DNA of 64,000 bases from NCBI GenBank assembly GCA_010015745.1, contig ML978166.1, forward strand, positions 248,001-312,000, in the 5' to 3' direction. Shown in pieces: positions 32,417 through 45,344 of this stretch. The notes below the pieces were generated by a model. That model did not search any database. It saw only the letters and a program-made list of their open reading frames with translations, and had not been told where the DNA came from. Origin of the DNA: Setomelanomma holmii. Its lineage: Eukaryota > Ascomycota > Dothideomycetes > Pleosporales > Phaeosphaeriaceae. How positions within the stretch are numbered: the stretch's first letter is position 1; each line of letters starts with the position of its first letter. Both the position numbers and the translations under genes were made by a program.

Positions 32417-35400
32417 ATGGCAGATCTGCAGGAGCTGTTTGCTCTCCTCAACGGTGGCGCCAGCAACAGTCAACAAGCACCGCAGCACGGCTATCGCCAG
32501 CCTTCTGTCTCCTCCCCGCTATTCTCCCCATCTCCCAGTGGCCCACAGCCGCATCACCAGTCTGCTATCATGTCGCCAAACTCGTCTGCCGCCCACACGC
32601 CTGCGCCCGAACACGGCTCGGCGTCGCAGCAGCAGACACCGCAGCAACAGAGCGCGCAGCTGCTGAACCTCCTTCGCTTCAACGCGCAGCCCGGCGCTGG
32701 ACAGGCCCGTCGCGTGTTGCAAAACACTCAGGTACCCGACCACGGTCGCACCGTCTCAGCCTCCGACCTCGTGGCGGGCTTCATGGGCAACAGGACGCCC
32801 TCACACGGCTCTGGCCCTGCGGCTCCCGCTTCAGCTCAGGCTGCGCCAGCGTCTGTGCCATCAGAGAACCCCCAGGATCTGCTGCTCCGTTTACTGAACC
32901 ACCCGAAACCGGCGCAATCTGACGGTCGCACGTCTCAAGCTTCCGCCACCTTCTCTCCGCCCGCGACGTCCAATATGCCTGAAACGGCTGTGGACGACCT
33001 GGCGCAGGATCTCGCCGATGCTGAGCTGGAGAAGGTGTCATCCAACCCCGCTGGTAATGCGGCAGCAGTCTCTGCGTCACCTATGAGAGTCTTTGGCTCT
33101 GATGGCACAGGCACATCCTCCCGCTTCCAACCCGAGTCGACGTCGATTCCTCCCAAGTTCACGTACATCAATCCTTTCGACGCGCTCGAAGCCGCTAGCC
33201 CACGCAACCGCACCCCTGTGCCCGAGGCACCGAAGTCGATCCCTAAGAAGGTCGAGATACTCAAGCCGAAGCACGTCGCTGAAGCATCTCATCCACCCGA
33301 AACGGTGGCTGAGGCTGTCACCGACCTGGGCGAGCAGATTAGCCATCAAGTCGAGGAGGCACTCGCTGAGGCTGAGGGCAAGACGACGATTCAGGTTACG
33401 CAGGAGTTGAGTGATATGCCTGCTGAAGATGTCGCAGAAGTGCAGCAAGTCCTGGCCGCTGTGGCCGCCGAGGTCAAGAAGGAGCTCGAGGACGAGGACA
33501 ACGTAAAGGAGATGGAGAGGACTTTGCCCAAGGATCTTACCGAAGCCTTGAAAGAGGTCGCCACCGAGATTGCCGACGACTGGGAGACAGCAGAGGCCGA
33601 AGAGAGCTTAGCGCAGGGCGAGGACCAGACGGTGATAGTCTACAGGTTCCCCATGCGTGCCTTTGCCTCCATCCAGGTGAACCAAATTCCATCTCGACGG
33701 CTCTTCTTCCGCCCCGAGCTGTTCATGGATGTGGCCAGGTTGAAGAAGGACTTCGATCAGATTGATCGCTCCCTCGTCTCAGCCACGAAGAACTTTATTG
33801 TCTATGCCCTTGTCAAGAAAGGTGGCTTCCGCATCATTCGCCAGGAGAACGGCCAATACCGCCAAGTTTTCGAAAATCACCACGAGCGTATCTTCAACAT
33901 TGCACTCTGCACGTCCACAGATGATTCTCCCCAGTCCCTTGAGAGTATCCTTGGCATAGGGGTCAATGGCACCGTATTCTGGACTTCGCTTGATCCGTCC
34001 CGCGAGGATACGTTTGGCGAGAACCTCGACACACAGGGCCTCATGCTTCCTCCGTCGCCCATCCAAGATGATAACACATCTGGTGGTCAGCTGAAAACGC
34101 GGGCTAAGCCGTCTTCACGCCACCCTGAGTTCTTCGCTGTTGGCCGCGGCAAGTCGATCCATATCGTCTTCCCTCGTGTAGCTGCCGAGTATGCGCGGTC
34201 TAAGAGCCGCATCTGTCATACTGAGAAGTACCTCAAGGAGCGCTCGCTCAAGATCCTTACCGGTAAGGCTGGCAAGGACTTCACTTTCAGTGAGGACGAT
34301 ACCATCGTCGTGTCTCTTGACAAAGCTGGACGCATGCGCTTCTGGGACATTCGCACCCTCACTGAGCCTGAATTGGGCAACCCTCGCTCTCCACCCCGCC
34401 AAGTCGAGGTCTCTGAGACACTGCTCGAGTTCCACACGACTACACCCAATGCCAAGTCGTGGCCTACTTCCGTCTTCTTCTTCGACAAGGATAAGCCGTT
34501 TACTAAGGGTATCGCGCTACGTTATGTCATGGTGGGAATGAAGCAGAACCATTCCTTCCAGTTGTGGGATCTTGGCCTTGGCAAGGCTGTTCAAGAGATC
34601 CACCTACCACATGAGAACGAGTCAGATGCTATTTGCAGCGTCTCCTTCCACCCTAGGACCGGCATCATGGCTGTCGCACATCCGACGCGAAACTCGATCT
34701 TCTTCGTGCACGTCTCCTGTCCGAGGTACAATCTGCCCGCTCTAAGCCAGGCTGGCTACACTGAGCGTCTGGCAAACAAGGGCGACCGGGGCTTGGCACC
34801 ACTGCCTCCAGTGAATGCAACGGCCATTATGACCAGCATCACTGAGTACTCTTTTGCTTCCAAGGGTCAGATCCGAAGCCTGCACATGCTCAATGAACCT
34901 GCAGGACCCGCGGATGCTGATGATCCGGACAATGCCGCACTCTTTGAGTTGTATGTAATGCATTCGAAGGGTGTCTGTGTGCTACGCATTCGACGCAGCG
35001 ATCTGGGCTGGAAGAAAGAGGGCGAGCCCATCCATCCCAAGGAAGCTGAACAGGAGGGCATCATCACGATTTCTCAGCTCAAGCCTCCCCAACCTGTAAC
35101 GGATGAGTCTTCAACTACTGGTGAAACACCTGCACCCAAGTCTGTCTCTGATCGATCTGTACGTGAGAGCGTAAAGAAAGACCCTACCACGGTGTCCCGG
35201 CAGTCGATGACGTCCGAAGCAGCCATACGTGCTTCGACCCTCGCTAAGGTCGAGAGCAAGCAGGATGCTGCCCGTGCGGCTATTATTAATGGTGGTGCTG
35301 AGAAGCCTGAGAAGAAAAAGAAGAAGAAGGCATCGGCAGAGACCGCCTCTCAGGTGTCCACGTCCACGCGCACCACTGCACCATCGTACGCTCAGGCCGC

Positions 35401-36780
35401 CCAGAGCACCCCACTGTCAAAATCGCCAGTGCCTCCTGAACCTATCGTCGAGCAAGAACCAGTCAAAGCTTCTAGTGCCGAGGCACCGGAATGGGCTAAG
35501 CAGATCATGAATAAGTTCATGGAGCGACCTGCTGCTCCTGCTCCCACTCCTGCCGCTCCTGCGGCCGAGCTTGATGTTAAAAAGCTCGAAGAAGTGGTCC
35601 AGGCTGAGATCACCAAGGGCTTCGCTCGCGAATTGGATGTGATGTACAAGCGCTTCGACGAGGACAAGCGTGTTATGAACGCCGCCAATGGAGCCAAGCA
35701 GGAAGCCATCCTCCGCCTAGTCTCTAGCACGCTTACGGAGAACATTGAGGGCGTCATTAGGAAGATGGTCGACGATAACATCCGCAATGTCTTGCTTCCC
35801 GAGGTATTGGCCAAGACTTCCTCTACACTTGAGAAGAGCGTCGGCACCAACCTCAAGAATGCGCTGGGACCTCAATTGTCGAAGGAGATTCCAGACGCAG
35901 TAGCCAGAGCTCTCAAGGCGCCTCACATCTTCCAGTCGCTCTCCGATCAGGTCGCCAAGAAGGTCACTGGAAACTTCGAGCCCATCGTTGCGAACTCTGT
36001 CTCCTCCGTGGTCACGCCAGCGATGGCTGGGTTGTCTGGCCTCATCGAAAAGCAGATTGGTGAGCAGCTACGTCAATCTCACGCCCAGCGACGTGAGGAT
36101 GCCGCCAAGATTGCGCAGCTTACCGACACCGTTCATACTTGCCTAGAGACGATTCAGTCGATGGTCGCTACTCAAGCCGAGCTGCAGTCACAGGTTGCGA
36201 AGTTGCAACAGTCACTGGCGCAGCCCCCGCCCCAGGCTGCTGTTCGTGCATCGCCCGCCGCTCACTCTCCAGTCAAGCAGAAGTCACCAGAAGAGTTGGA
36301 GACAGAGGGCATCGCCCGTCTCATGGCCGAAGGCAACATCGAGCAAGGCACGATGCAGTGGCTGCAGTCCCGTCGCACCACGGAGCTTTTCGATGAGGTC
36401 TTCATTCGTTACGACCCCGTCTACCTGAGGCAGGTGAGCCCGCTGCTCGCGCTATCGACCGCTGCCGTTGTGTCGGATGCTCTTGAGCGCAGCACAGAGC
36501 CTCGTATCATCTGGCTCGGTTCTGTGCTGAACAGCGTTAACCCTAGTGTAAGATGCAGTTTTCTCTCATGATCGCTCTTTACTGACTGTATATACAGGAT
36601 GCCGAGATTCGCGACATTGTGCCCAAGATCATGGATGTCATTAAACAGCGTCTGACCGATGCGTACATGGCACTGAACGAGACAACCCCAGGCAGTCCAC
36701 TGCTTCGCCGCATCTCTACCCTTGTCAATAAGTGCAACGAGATGACCCGCGCCGCCGCACACTACGGTGCCCGAGTATAA
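32417..36780 (+). CDS. edc4: Large WD40 protein, Edc4/Ge-1-like decapping scaffold
   Basis: join(32417..36547, 36598..36780) closes at 1,437 residues. Layout: a Gln/Pro/Ala/Ser-rich disordered N-terminus (1-390) with a Leu-rich start (MADLQELFALLNGG, LLNLLRF); an acidic helical stretch at about 280-400 (repeated EEVxxA heptads); a beta-propeller region at about 405-870 with WD-like strands (RMRFWDIRTL, SFQLWDLGLGKAV, GIMAVAHPTRNSIFF); a basic Ser-rich linker with a KKKKKK run; and a long alpha-helical C-terminus from about 1030. This order matches Edc4/Ge-1, the scaffold of the mRNA decapping complex in P-bodies. The call rests on architecture and resemblance, not on a unique motif. The intron near the 3' end is 50 nt and in phase 0. 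Confidence 0.72.
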
Positions 36781-37819
36781 AGTCAACACATTTACCGCCG
36801 TTGTAGCTCTCGAGCTCGATCTTGCGCTGAAAATGCCTCCATCGAACACTTCAGCTTTGGCGCGCGACCTGAGCCTCCCGCTCGATCACTCACCCTGGGT
36901 ATGGACTCTTGACGTTGGTCTCGTACCTTGGACATCAGCTTTGTCGTCGTTTCTAGCGATTGGTCTTGGCATTCTTCAACGAGTGCGGCGCAAGGATCCG
37001 GCCAGAAACCTTCATTTCCTTCCCCTCTGTCTTTCAAATCGTGGCGCTTTCTCAACTGTACACTGGAACTCTTGACCCCTTATGCACTGCTATCTGCATT
37101 ACACTCGGCAATGTCCACCCAGTGTCTGAGATATAGCGGCGCTGGAATGCCTGCTCCTTCTCGCGCGCCGCTGGTGACTTTTGCTGGAGGAGATCAGTAG
37201 CATGCATTTGGCATGATTGGCAAATAGATGTACAAAAAGTGTTGGCGGAACGAGTCCGAGGAATATGTTTCTCGAACGCGTATGTGTGTATAGTATAATG
37301 CGACCAGTCGTGGTCATGGAGAATGGAATAAAATTGGCGTTGGGCAACTTGATCTCGAGTGGAGCCAAAGTATCACTTTGATCGTCGTGATTTAGTCGTC
37401 CACAATCTAGCTGATGCAGCAAATCACAATCCGCAAAGCAGTGTATATATTCAGCATGCACTGTTTGCCAGCGTTGTTTTCCTGATCATGGGAGTGACCT
37501 GGACGTTGAGAGTCGGAAGTCGCTTCCTTTTGGTTCTTGTCTAGAATTTGCCCCATTTGCGACTTGGATCACAACACTCCACAAAGCTCACCAACCACGC
37601 AAACGCCTTTGCCATCGAGAGCTGTACATGATTGGCTGACACAAATAACACTCTTTAGGCTCATTTTATCGATGTGTTTCACGTCTTGCCGTCCGCAGCA
37701 CTCAGGCAACCCGCCGCAGACTCAGGTCGTCCGTGCATGCTGCGAGCTTACATGAACGAAGACGCTCAAAAATATAGCTCATCCAGAACCTGTACAGATG
37801 TCAACACCCATATGACTGC
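36781..37819. other. Intergenic between Edc4-like and DUF3176 genes
   Basis: 1 kb without a supported gene; it holds the 3' flank of the Edc4-like gene and the promoter of the DUF3176 gene. Confidence 0.45.
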
Positions 37820-39958
37820 ATGCGACAAGCCTCAGACATGGAGGGACGAAGATCTGTATCCCCGCTCTCTGTGGATAGCCGCGACTCTGACGACGAGACT
37901 TCGGTACATAACGACACCGCGCCGCGCGTGGAAACCCGGGGAAGTCCAGGACCAGTAATAGACCGTGCCCAAGCATATGCAGTACTTCCGCAAACCAACG
38001 AGGCTCACTTCCACGATGTTTCCGGCAAAGACAGCATATCATTACTACAACCGCCACGTCCAACCAGGCTACAAAGACTCCTTCGCTTCGGCTGGTGGTG
38101 GGAATTTGGTGCCATAACTGCAGCCATTGGGAGCACAGCGGCGATTGTCGCGGTGCTTGCAAGAGTCGACGACAGCCCTATTGCAAGATGGCCGTATCCA
38201 ATCCAGCCTGCATCCCTCGTAGCCATCTTCTCTGCTATCGCAAAGTCTGCACTACTGATACCGATCGCGGTGTGCCTGAGCCAGCTGAAATGGAGCTACT
38301 TCGAGCAGCCACGCGAGCTTGGCTACATGCAGGTATTCGACGACGCATCTCGAGGGCCATGGGGCTCGATGGTTTTGTTGTGGAAGACAAGAGGCATGCC
38401 GTTGCTTACAGGAGCAGGGGCTTTGGTGACGGTGTTGCTTACGATGTTTGAACCCTTCTCCCAACAGGCAATCTCTTTTACGTCAAAGGATACGCAGCTG
38501 CACAATGAGACGGCGTCCATATATTACGCAAATATCATATCGGACGAGCAATTTAGCGGGGGTGCGAGTCTGATCGCTGCAGGTAATTTAAAAGAACAGA
38601 CTTCGCCGCTAGCTATGTGCTAATGCTGTATAGTACGACTGAACTTCACCGTCTCCATGATGCAAGCTGTAGCAGATGTGCCCACAACTTACTCATTGAG
38701 TTCATGCCCTGGAAAGGCATGTCAATTCTCCGACTTCAATACATTAGGCGCATGTAACAAATGCAACACTGAAGTCGTTGAAATCGACAACAAGTTCGGT
38801 TGCACGTACTACACATTTTCGAATGCCACGGGAAGTATGACAGATCGCCGAGACTATACGGACTTCCAAGATTTCAAGAGCGTCATCATACGAGACAACC
38901 TGACAAGCTACGGTTCGGATTGTTCTCATTTCCGTACTGGGTTTCCGCCCTTTGTGATCAACATAGAGAAGACCGGTAATGACACGGCCTCACTACGTGG
39001 CCTGGGTCGACCTCAGGATATGTCGATCAACTCTACCGAATTATCTTCGGATGCAGTCTTTGGCAATACCTACTACACGAAAGAGGGAGAGTACTACATA
39101 ACCACATTTACGGGATCGTCATTTCGCTTCTGCGCCTCGGGCTACAACCGTACTGGCATCGGTGGCAACAATGATGAATTCGATACAATCGGAACATTCA
39201 CATGTTTCATGACATACTGGAATCCAGGCCCTCTCTTCGACCTCGACACGTTCGGACAATTCAAGGGCAACATGTCATACTGCCGAATGAGCATGTGCGC
39301 ACAAAAATACCAGGACGTGTCTATCCTCAACAACACCTTAACAACAGCTCCTGTAGTCGACAAGACATTGACAAGGGTTGGTGCATATGGAATCTACGGC
39401 GACATCAAGGGAACAGCTGATGGCATCAAGAACTCTTTCATCATTGGGCCAAGATCGACAGAAAAGCTCAAGCAGATGCTTGACACCGTCTTGTACTCCA
39501 AAGACTTTGCCGAATTCATAAACCAGGCCACAAACAGCGACGATGGTGAAGGCTGGGAAGAAGTCTTCAAGCGAATAACACCAGTTGTAACGGACTACTT
39601 GCGCAGCGACGCTAATGACTATAGGTCTAGAAGTTTAGGGGTGGTATACAGGCAGCAGCCGTTCTTTCATGTCACCTGGGCGTGGCTTGTCATGCCGCTG
39701 CTTCTGGTGGTCATGTCGATTGTTATTCTGATTGCGACTGCGGTCTACAGCAGACGGAAACCGTATCTCTTCAAGAACTCGATTTTAGCCACCATGCGAT
39801 ATCCGGTGGATGACTGGCAATCGTATGACGACAAGACGGCTGCCCTTGGTAAAGAGACGGATATCGACTTGATGAAGTCGGCTAAGGGTGTGCGCGCGAG
39901 ATTGATAGGCGATGGGCGAGGTGGAGTGAAGTTGGCGAGGAATTCGAGTAAGTCCTGA
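37820..39958 (+). CDS. DUF3176 membrane protein
   Basis: join(37820..38582, 38634..39958) closes at 695 residues; the intron is 51 nt. This matches the fungal DUF3176 family (function unknown). The N-terminal 90 residues are polar. Two or three membrane segments follow (EFGAITAAIGSTAAIVAVLA; ALLIPIAVCLSQLKW; LLTGAGALVTVLLTMF), with the family hallmark FDDASRGPWGS between them. A large extracytoplasmic domain has many Cys and Asn-x-Ser/Thr sites (for example CPGKACQF, CNKCN, NATGS, NLTS). A final membrane helix (LVMPLLLVVMSIVILIATAVY) precedes a short cytosolic tail. A second in-frame ATG at 37838 is an alternative start. Confidence 0.88.
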
Positions 39959-40690
39959 ATATATGATTACAGCTTCAATAGACGATAGAGATCGACTTTT
40001 TTGTCCGCGGAAGCTTGTTGGCCATTAGGCACGCGGCAAGCGCACGCGATGAATGAACCAAGCACGGCCTCGACCAAGTTTCCTACCAACTAACACCACC
40101 ACCTCCAGGCCGCGTAACTCCCCATCGTAATCTTCCGAGGCATCAACATCCAACATTACAGTACCAAGACCTGCAACAACTCCCATTGTCTGACCAATCA
40201 CCATCCTTCCCCTAACTTGATACGTCTTATGCGCGACCAGGATTCCGACCACACCTGAAACACTCCACCAACCCATCGTGCAACACCGACCACTAACACC
40301 ACCGCTTGCACACAATGCATAAAACTCCCGACCACTGAAGTAGTTTGCGGCTGCGGTGATGCTGGATCACTATTCTTCCGAAGATTGCATTGCGGCTGTA
40401 AAAGGGCGTGAGGCATGCAGGGTCGCAGAGGTGAGGTGGGCGAGCAGTGTGCCAGTTTAATTTTGGATGATGGTGAGAGTGGCTTGATATACATCACCGG
40501 ATGTTTCTGCTTCTCTTCTTAGTCTCTTAGTTCTTGGTTTTGTGTGGTTGTCGCTCCTTTTTGACGGATTACCTTTCTTCGCACACTCGTTCACGACTCT
40601 TGGATAGTTACGGTGCTACGATAAAGACTTTGCTACGCTACACAACGTGATAAGGATATCTGCGAAGACGACGCGAACAGAGAAGGCAGA
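39959..40690. other. Intergenic, MARVEL-gene upstream region
   Basis: Contains the doubtful minus-strand frames described at 40025-40497 and the promoter of the MARVEL-like gene. Confidence 0.4.
40025..40497 (-). CDS. Doubtful two-exon hypothetical gene
   Basis: Two overlapping minus-strand frames (40198-40497 and 40025-40315) could be joined by a short intron ending TTTCAG near 40261. The second part, with GQTMGVVAGLGTVMLDVDASEDYDGELRGLE cut into normal-looking secondary structure and a basic end, looks more like real protein than most chance frames. No family recognised. It would be divergent from the MARVEL-like gene across about 190 bp. The exact splice sites are not settled. Confidence 0.28.
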
Positions 40691-41256
40691 ATGGCAGTCA
40701 ATTGGATCCTACCGGTTCGCGGCGTACAAGCCGTTCTCGCGATCACAGTGCTTGGCTTGATGGCCTACGGTACGCCAGATCACAGGCCTTTCACCCATTC
40801 AAAACCTTCAACTGACTCTAGCAACCAGTCTCATCATGGTGGTTATCACACTGGCGCGAATCCTCCCCCTCAGAAGTCAACTTCCTCATTTTCGCGCCAT
40901 CGTGGACGGTCCTAGCACTCGTCCCTCTAATCGCCATGCCGTGGCGCTTCTCGCACCTACTCTCCTCGTCGCTAGCCAAATGGGGCCTACTCACTCTCGA
41001 GGGTCTTACGATGCTGTTTTGGTTCGGCGGATTCGTTGCGCTGGCTGTGTTCTTGAGCGATCGCATTTGCTTTGGTACAGTGTGCGATGTTGCAAGGGCG
41101 AGCACGGCTATTAGTGCGTTTAATTGGGTCGCTTGGGCAATTACTTTTGTGGTGAGTGTTGTGAAGATGTTCAAGGGAGGGGACATGGGCTTTGGAAGGA
41201 GGAAGGGTGGTGTCGACGTGGGCGCTGGCAAGGTGGATATGCATCAAGGAGTTTGA
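40691..41256 (+). CDS. MARVEL-like four-helix membrane protein
   Basis: join(40691..40769, 40829..41256) closes at 168 residues. The acceptor at 40828 (CAACCAG) is needed; the nearer CTAG breaks frame. Four hydrophobic helices are visible: VQAVLAITVLGLMAYG; FLIFAPSWTVLALVPLIAM; LEGLTMLFWFGGFVALAVF; and ISAFNWVAWAITFVVSVVK. The linker VSSWWLSHW after helix 1 and a Cys pair after helix 3 (CFGTVC) are typical of fungal MARVEL proteins, which associate with membrane microdomains. The precise role is unknown. The C-terminal 25 residues are Gly/Lys-rich. Confidence 0.85.
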
Positions 41257-42579
41257 GTGATGGGGGAGGAGACAAATGCGGCCCTTTAGCATTTGAGCAG
41301 GATATTGCTAGGAGTTGAGGCAACTAGATATTCAAGGCGCAGCAGCGTCTCAACACGGTCATCAGGCATGATAGTGGAGGACGCGTCGGTCGGATATACC
41401 ACAATTCTTTGAATCTTCTTTTTGAGCTTTGTTCGTCCATACCCATAATTCAATTCATCTCAACTTTCAGAAAGCGTCTCACCATCCTTTCGCTGCCAAG
41501 GAGACGAAGATGTTCTTCACACGCTCAGCGACATGCTAAATGTTTCAATCACCGAGCTGTGATCCATCTGCTGACATCACTAGCCACCCCATATCGAGGT
41601 TGTTCCGCCAAAGACATCAAACCACAACGTACGCCAATGCCTGACTGTTCAGGTCTTAGTGCCTTACGATTCGTGCCTTGTGAAGCTGTACTGAAACCAA
41701 GAAGAGACAAGATCTGCCTGAAATATCTCTCTGATGCCGTGTGCCACCGGGGCACGTACGCGCGTCTTTCTGCTTGGTCAAGAGACTGAGTCGTGGGGAG
41801 TGCCACGACGAACAACTCTCTAAAAGCCACAATCATCGTCGCGACCATGCTATTAGCTCGCTATCAACGATGAGAAAATCGGTGTTCGAGAAAGCGTTCT
41901 TCGTCCTTACCGTATCTGTCACAGTCTGAAGCTTAGCGTGAAACTACTCACGGCTGATCGACGTCAGGGTCCTTTGCACCCACCCCACAGCTGGCACACA
42001 AACGCCATTGCGCCATGTAAGCAATCGCATCTCGACTTTGGTAAAATTTCTCGGTCTTCGGAAGCGTACCGGTTCGAGGCTCAATCCGTGAGAGCTCTTA
42101 GTACTGCGCGTATGACCCGCAGCAACACACATCGGCTGCGCGCCACCCGAGCTGTCAATGGCATTGCGCAACGAAGTCTGTCTTCCAGAAATTCACGTCG
42201 TGCAATGGAAACTGAAATATGACCAACATTGGTGGGGAGCTTGGCCTTATGGTCCCGAGGTTCGAGGCCTGCAGATCACGAAGCAGGGGAAAGGGTACTG
42301 TGTGAGCGGAGGGGGCTACGCTCGAGCACACGGGTGATACGCGTACGATGCGTGACTCCAGCACTACCGGCTAGACATGAGTGGGTGTGCGAAACGAAGT
42401 ATCTCAAATACTTTCTCTCTGTCGCCGTTGTCCAAACAAGTGCTGCCCTCCCCAGCTTTTGTTGTCGCGCAACTACAAACATCGATCAACCCTTCGCGGA
42501 TGAGCACGTTATTGAAACGGCTACCTTTTTTCGGACCGCAACATTCGGAGTCAGTATACGAGAAGATTAGAGGTTGAAG
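41257..42579. other. Intergenic between MARVEL and DUF7053 genes
   Basis: 1.3 kb with no supported gene on either strand. Confidence 0.45.
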
Positions 42580-44122
42580 ATGCCGAAGACAGCTACCTTT
42601 ACGACCATTACGCCGTTGCCGTCTGGCATAACGAGGAATAGTGTACTTGAGATGTATCAGGATCATCTTGCAATGATTGACCTCAACCCGCTCGTGGTTG
42701 AGAGGTTTAGATGTCGACCTCCTAGCTATGCGCCAACGGACGAGTACTATGCCACTTGGTATACCATCAAAGGTACGATGGACTTCTGAGCGCATCATTG
42801 GAGAATCATACTCATACTTCGTAGATAAGGTGTCATACCTTCCAGGTGGTCTTGCGACAGGATCCGTGTCCTACCACGCTTGCTTCCACGATCAATCCGA
42901 CGGCCTCCAGACACACGTATATGCGCCACTAGGCCTTGATATAAGAGCGAAATGGAGCGTTGGTGGCTCTTTGGCTGGTGAGACAAGACAGCCCTGCGAG
43001 AAAGGCCTCAATGTTCCAAGACAAGGACTTTATATCAGAGAAGATGTCAAGATGACATGTTCTACGTTACTCATGGGCTTCGTAAAGCGTACTTTCAAGG
43101 ATTCGCATGCAAGTCTTGTCGAAAAGCTGGTCGATAGGGCACACGTCCTCGAATCAGAATTTGCGAACGAAAGGCTCCAAGCGCTGCGAAACGTCGACCC
43201 GGGAGATCGCATGGCCGTCGGCGATATATTCATTGCCCCACCCCCAGACTACCACCCACAAGGCTGCATCTCACCGTTGTGCGGATCGCAGCCTCAATCT
43301 TCGGTACCGCAACGCCTGCGATCCGCAACCCAACCGTCGCCATCACCATACACCACAAATGAACGCTCACTTCCGCCCACACCTCTGTACCGAACGCAAA
43401 CACAACCATCACCCTACTACTCACCGCCAGCACACACGTCCCATACCCGAAGTCACAGCGACCCGATCGCCTCTCCAGGCTTCTCGTCCGCCTCAACCCT
43501 TGTCTCTGAAAGCGATCCGCCCACAACACCACCGAAAGACGACGAAGCCATGGTCATGAAATTCGCTTTCATCGATGAACCCAACCCTCTGCCCGTCTCA
43601 GCTTCTGCGCCAGCACCAAGCATGTATCTTCTCCCCGCAACGACTTACAGTGGCAGCTCGTCCCTCAAATCCAATCAACCAATGACTTCCCACGACGGCG
43701 GTTTGTCATCTGCGCCAAAGGACAGACCTTTGAGCTTATACCCTGGTGGAGAGCACTACTTACAAACCCAAACATACATCCACACACATGCGCGAAAAAA
43801 AAGTAACGTCTCCATCTACCCACCGCGGATATCCTACACTCCTGAAGAGCGCCCGATTTCATTCACTTTCCCTAACGAGCATGAGGATTTCGAAGCTGCA
43901 CGAGATGCACAGCGACTGCTGAGCGACATCGACAATGCCATCGAGCAATGTTTCAGGGTTACTGGAGAGCCTGGCGAAAAGTTACAGGCGGTTAAATACG
44001 AGGTTTTACCGAGCACGACATATGATCCTAGACGTGAGCGGAAGGATTCTGTGGTACCGTGGAGTGGGAGTGTGGGTGGAAAGGAGAAGGACTTGCCGCC
44101 TGTGCCTGTAGATGGGAAGTAG
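42580..44122 (+). CDS. DUF7053-type fungal protein
   Basis: join(42580..42772, 42825..44122) closes at 496 residues; the intron is 52 nt. Residues 1-200 match my memory of the DUF7053 domain: TPLPSGITRNSVLEMYQDHL, IDLNPLVVERF, VSYLPGGLATGSVSYHACFHD, GLQTHVYAPLGLDIRAKWSVGG and VPRQGLYIREDVKMTCSTLLMGFVKRT. It resembles START/polyketide-cyclase-like folds, but the function is unknown. The remaining 290 residues are Pro/Ser/Thr-rich and disordered, ending GKEKDLPPVPVDGK. An in-frame TTG lies at 42574, but ATG 42580 is the first real start. Confidence 0.8.
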
Positions 44123-45344
44123 CTGGAGCTGTGAGCAATATGTGTGATGGCCAGGAGATGTTTTGACGACTTCATGTTTATTTTGATCTTGGGGTGAATT
44201 GGGTTCGCAAAAGTGCATGTTATGTGGGTACACTGCGGGTCGATTTGAGCCATAGTCGCATCTTGTGGTATTGTAGACTTTCGGCGCTGGATGATCTTAC
44301 CGACGGGCAAAATTCCAGATGACGATCAAGGCAAAGCGATTTCCGAACTTCTATGCTCTATTTACTCTCGATGTTGGCTCTAGTGTCTCGTGTCGTTATA
44401 CATGCAAATCATGTCAAGACGTGCCAGTTGACAAGGGAGGGCCGTGAAGTCATCCGATCATGGATACGACATGCTGATCCGCTACATCCGTATAGCGTGC
44501 CGGGTCTTATGCTTTCTGCTAACGATTAAAGCCGCGATTCTGTCTTTGACTGTATTCATGATCTATGTGGAGCATCACTATAGCAGATGCTCTATGCGTA
44601 TCTCTGGCTGTTACACGTACAGAGCATGCTTACTCTGACTTTTCCATGCGCTGTAGAGTAGGTTGATGCCTCGTGCACATCAATCACCAGCATCACTTCT
44701 GAGCTCAACTTCCAATCCTCTTCGTTTTATATGATCAGCGTTATCAGCGACCAAGACTCATAAAACTATGTGCAACATAGCATATTCTTCGAATATCAAG
44801 GTATTCCGATTTATGGAAATATGCTTTCAGAAGATAGGATCTAAATCTTGACAGCAAAAATGAAATAAAAGTTGACTGCTCAAAGGGTCGAACTGGCGGA
44901 CCCACGAGCAAAAAACAAGTCCCTACTAAGAAGCTACCTTGGAAGGTGATCGACATCGCCCACTCAGACCAACGTGCTCCCGTTCTATGACTTGTTGATA
45001 GAAGGCAGAATCATGATGTATATATACCAACTTAGGGCTCAATACCATTTTAGGATATGTAAGGTCATGTTTAGGTGTACTCACACTGATGACTCTAGTC
45101 AAAGCAAAGCGTTCGCCAGTGGCCTGTGTTTCTTAGCGCAGTGCGCAGTTGAAAGTGAGGTCTGCAAACGGAAATTTGCGCATTTGCTGCCACCTCAGAT
45201 TGTCGAGTTCGAGACTGGAGTATTAAGCGTACACTATGGTGAGCTTTCCGAGTTTCAGGATCGTCACGCAGACTAGTACGATAAGAGGGTTATGTGCTGC
45301 AATGAACATTCTCTTGTCACTCTCATGCTGATGTATAAAGACAG
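44123..45344. other. Intergenic between DUF7053 gene and the decayed locus
   Basis: 1.2 kb, relatively A/T-rich, with no credible gene. A tRNA-like segment near 44880 did not fold as a tRNA and was rejected. Confidence 0.45.

Noticed and set aside
44870..44960. Segment resembling a reverse-strand tRNA T-arm (GGGTCGAAC)
   Set aside because: The T-stem does not pair and no acceptor stem can be drawn.
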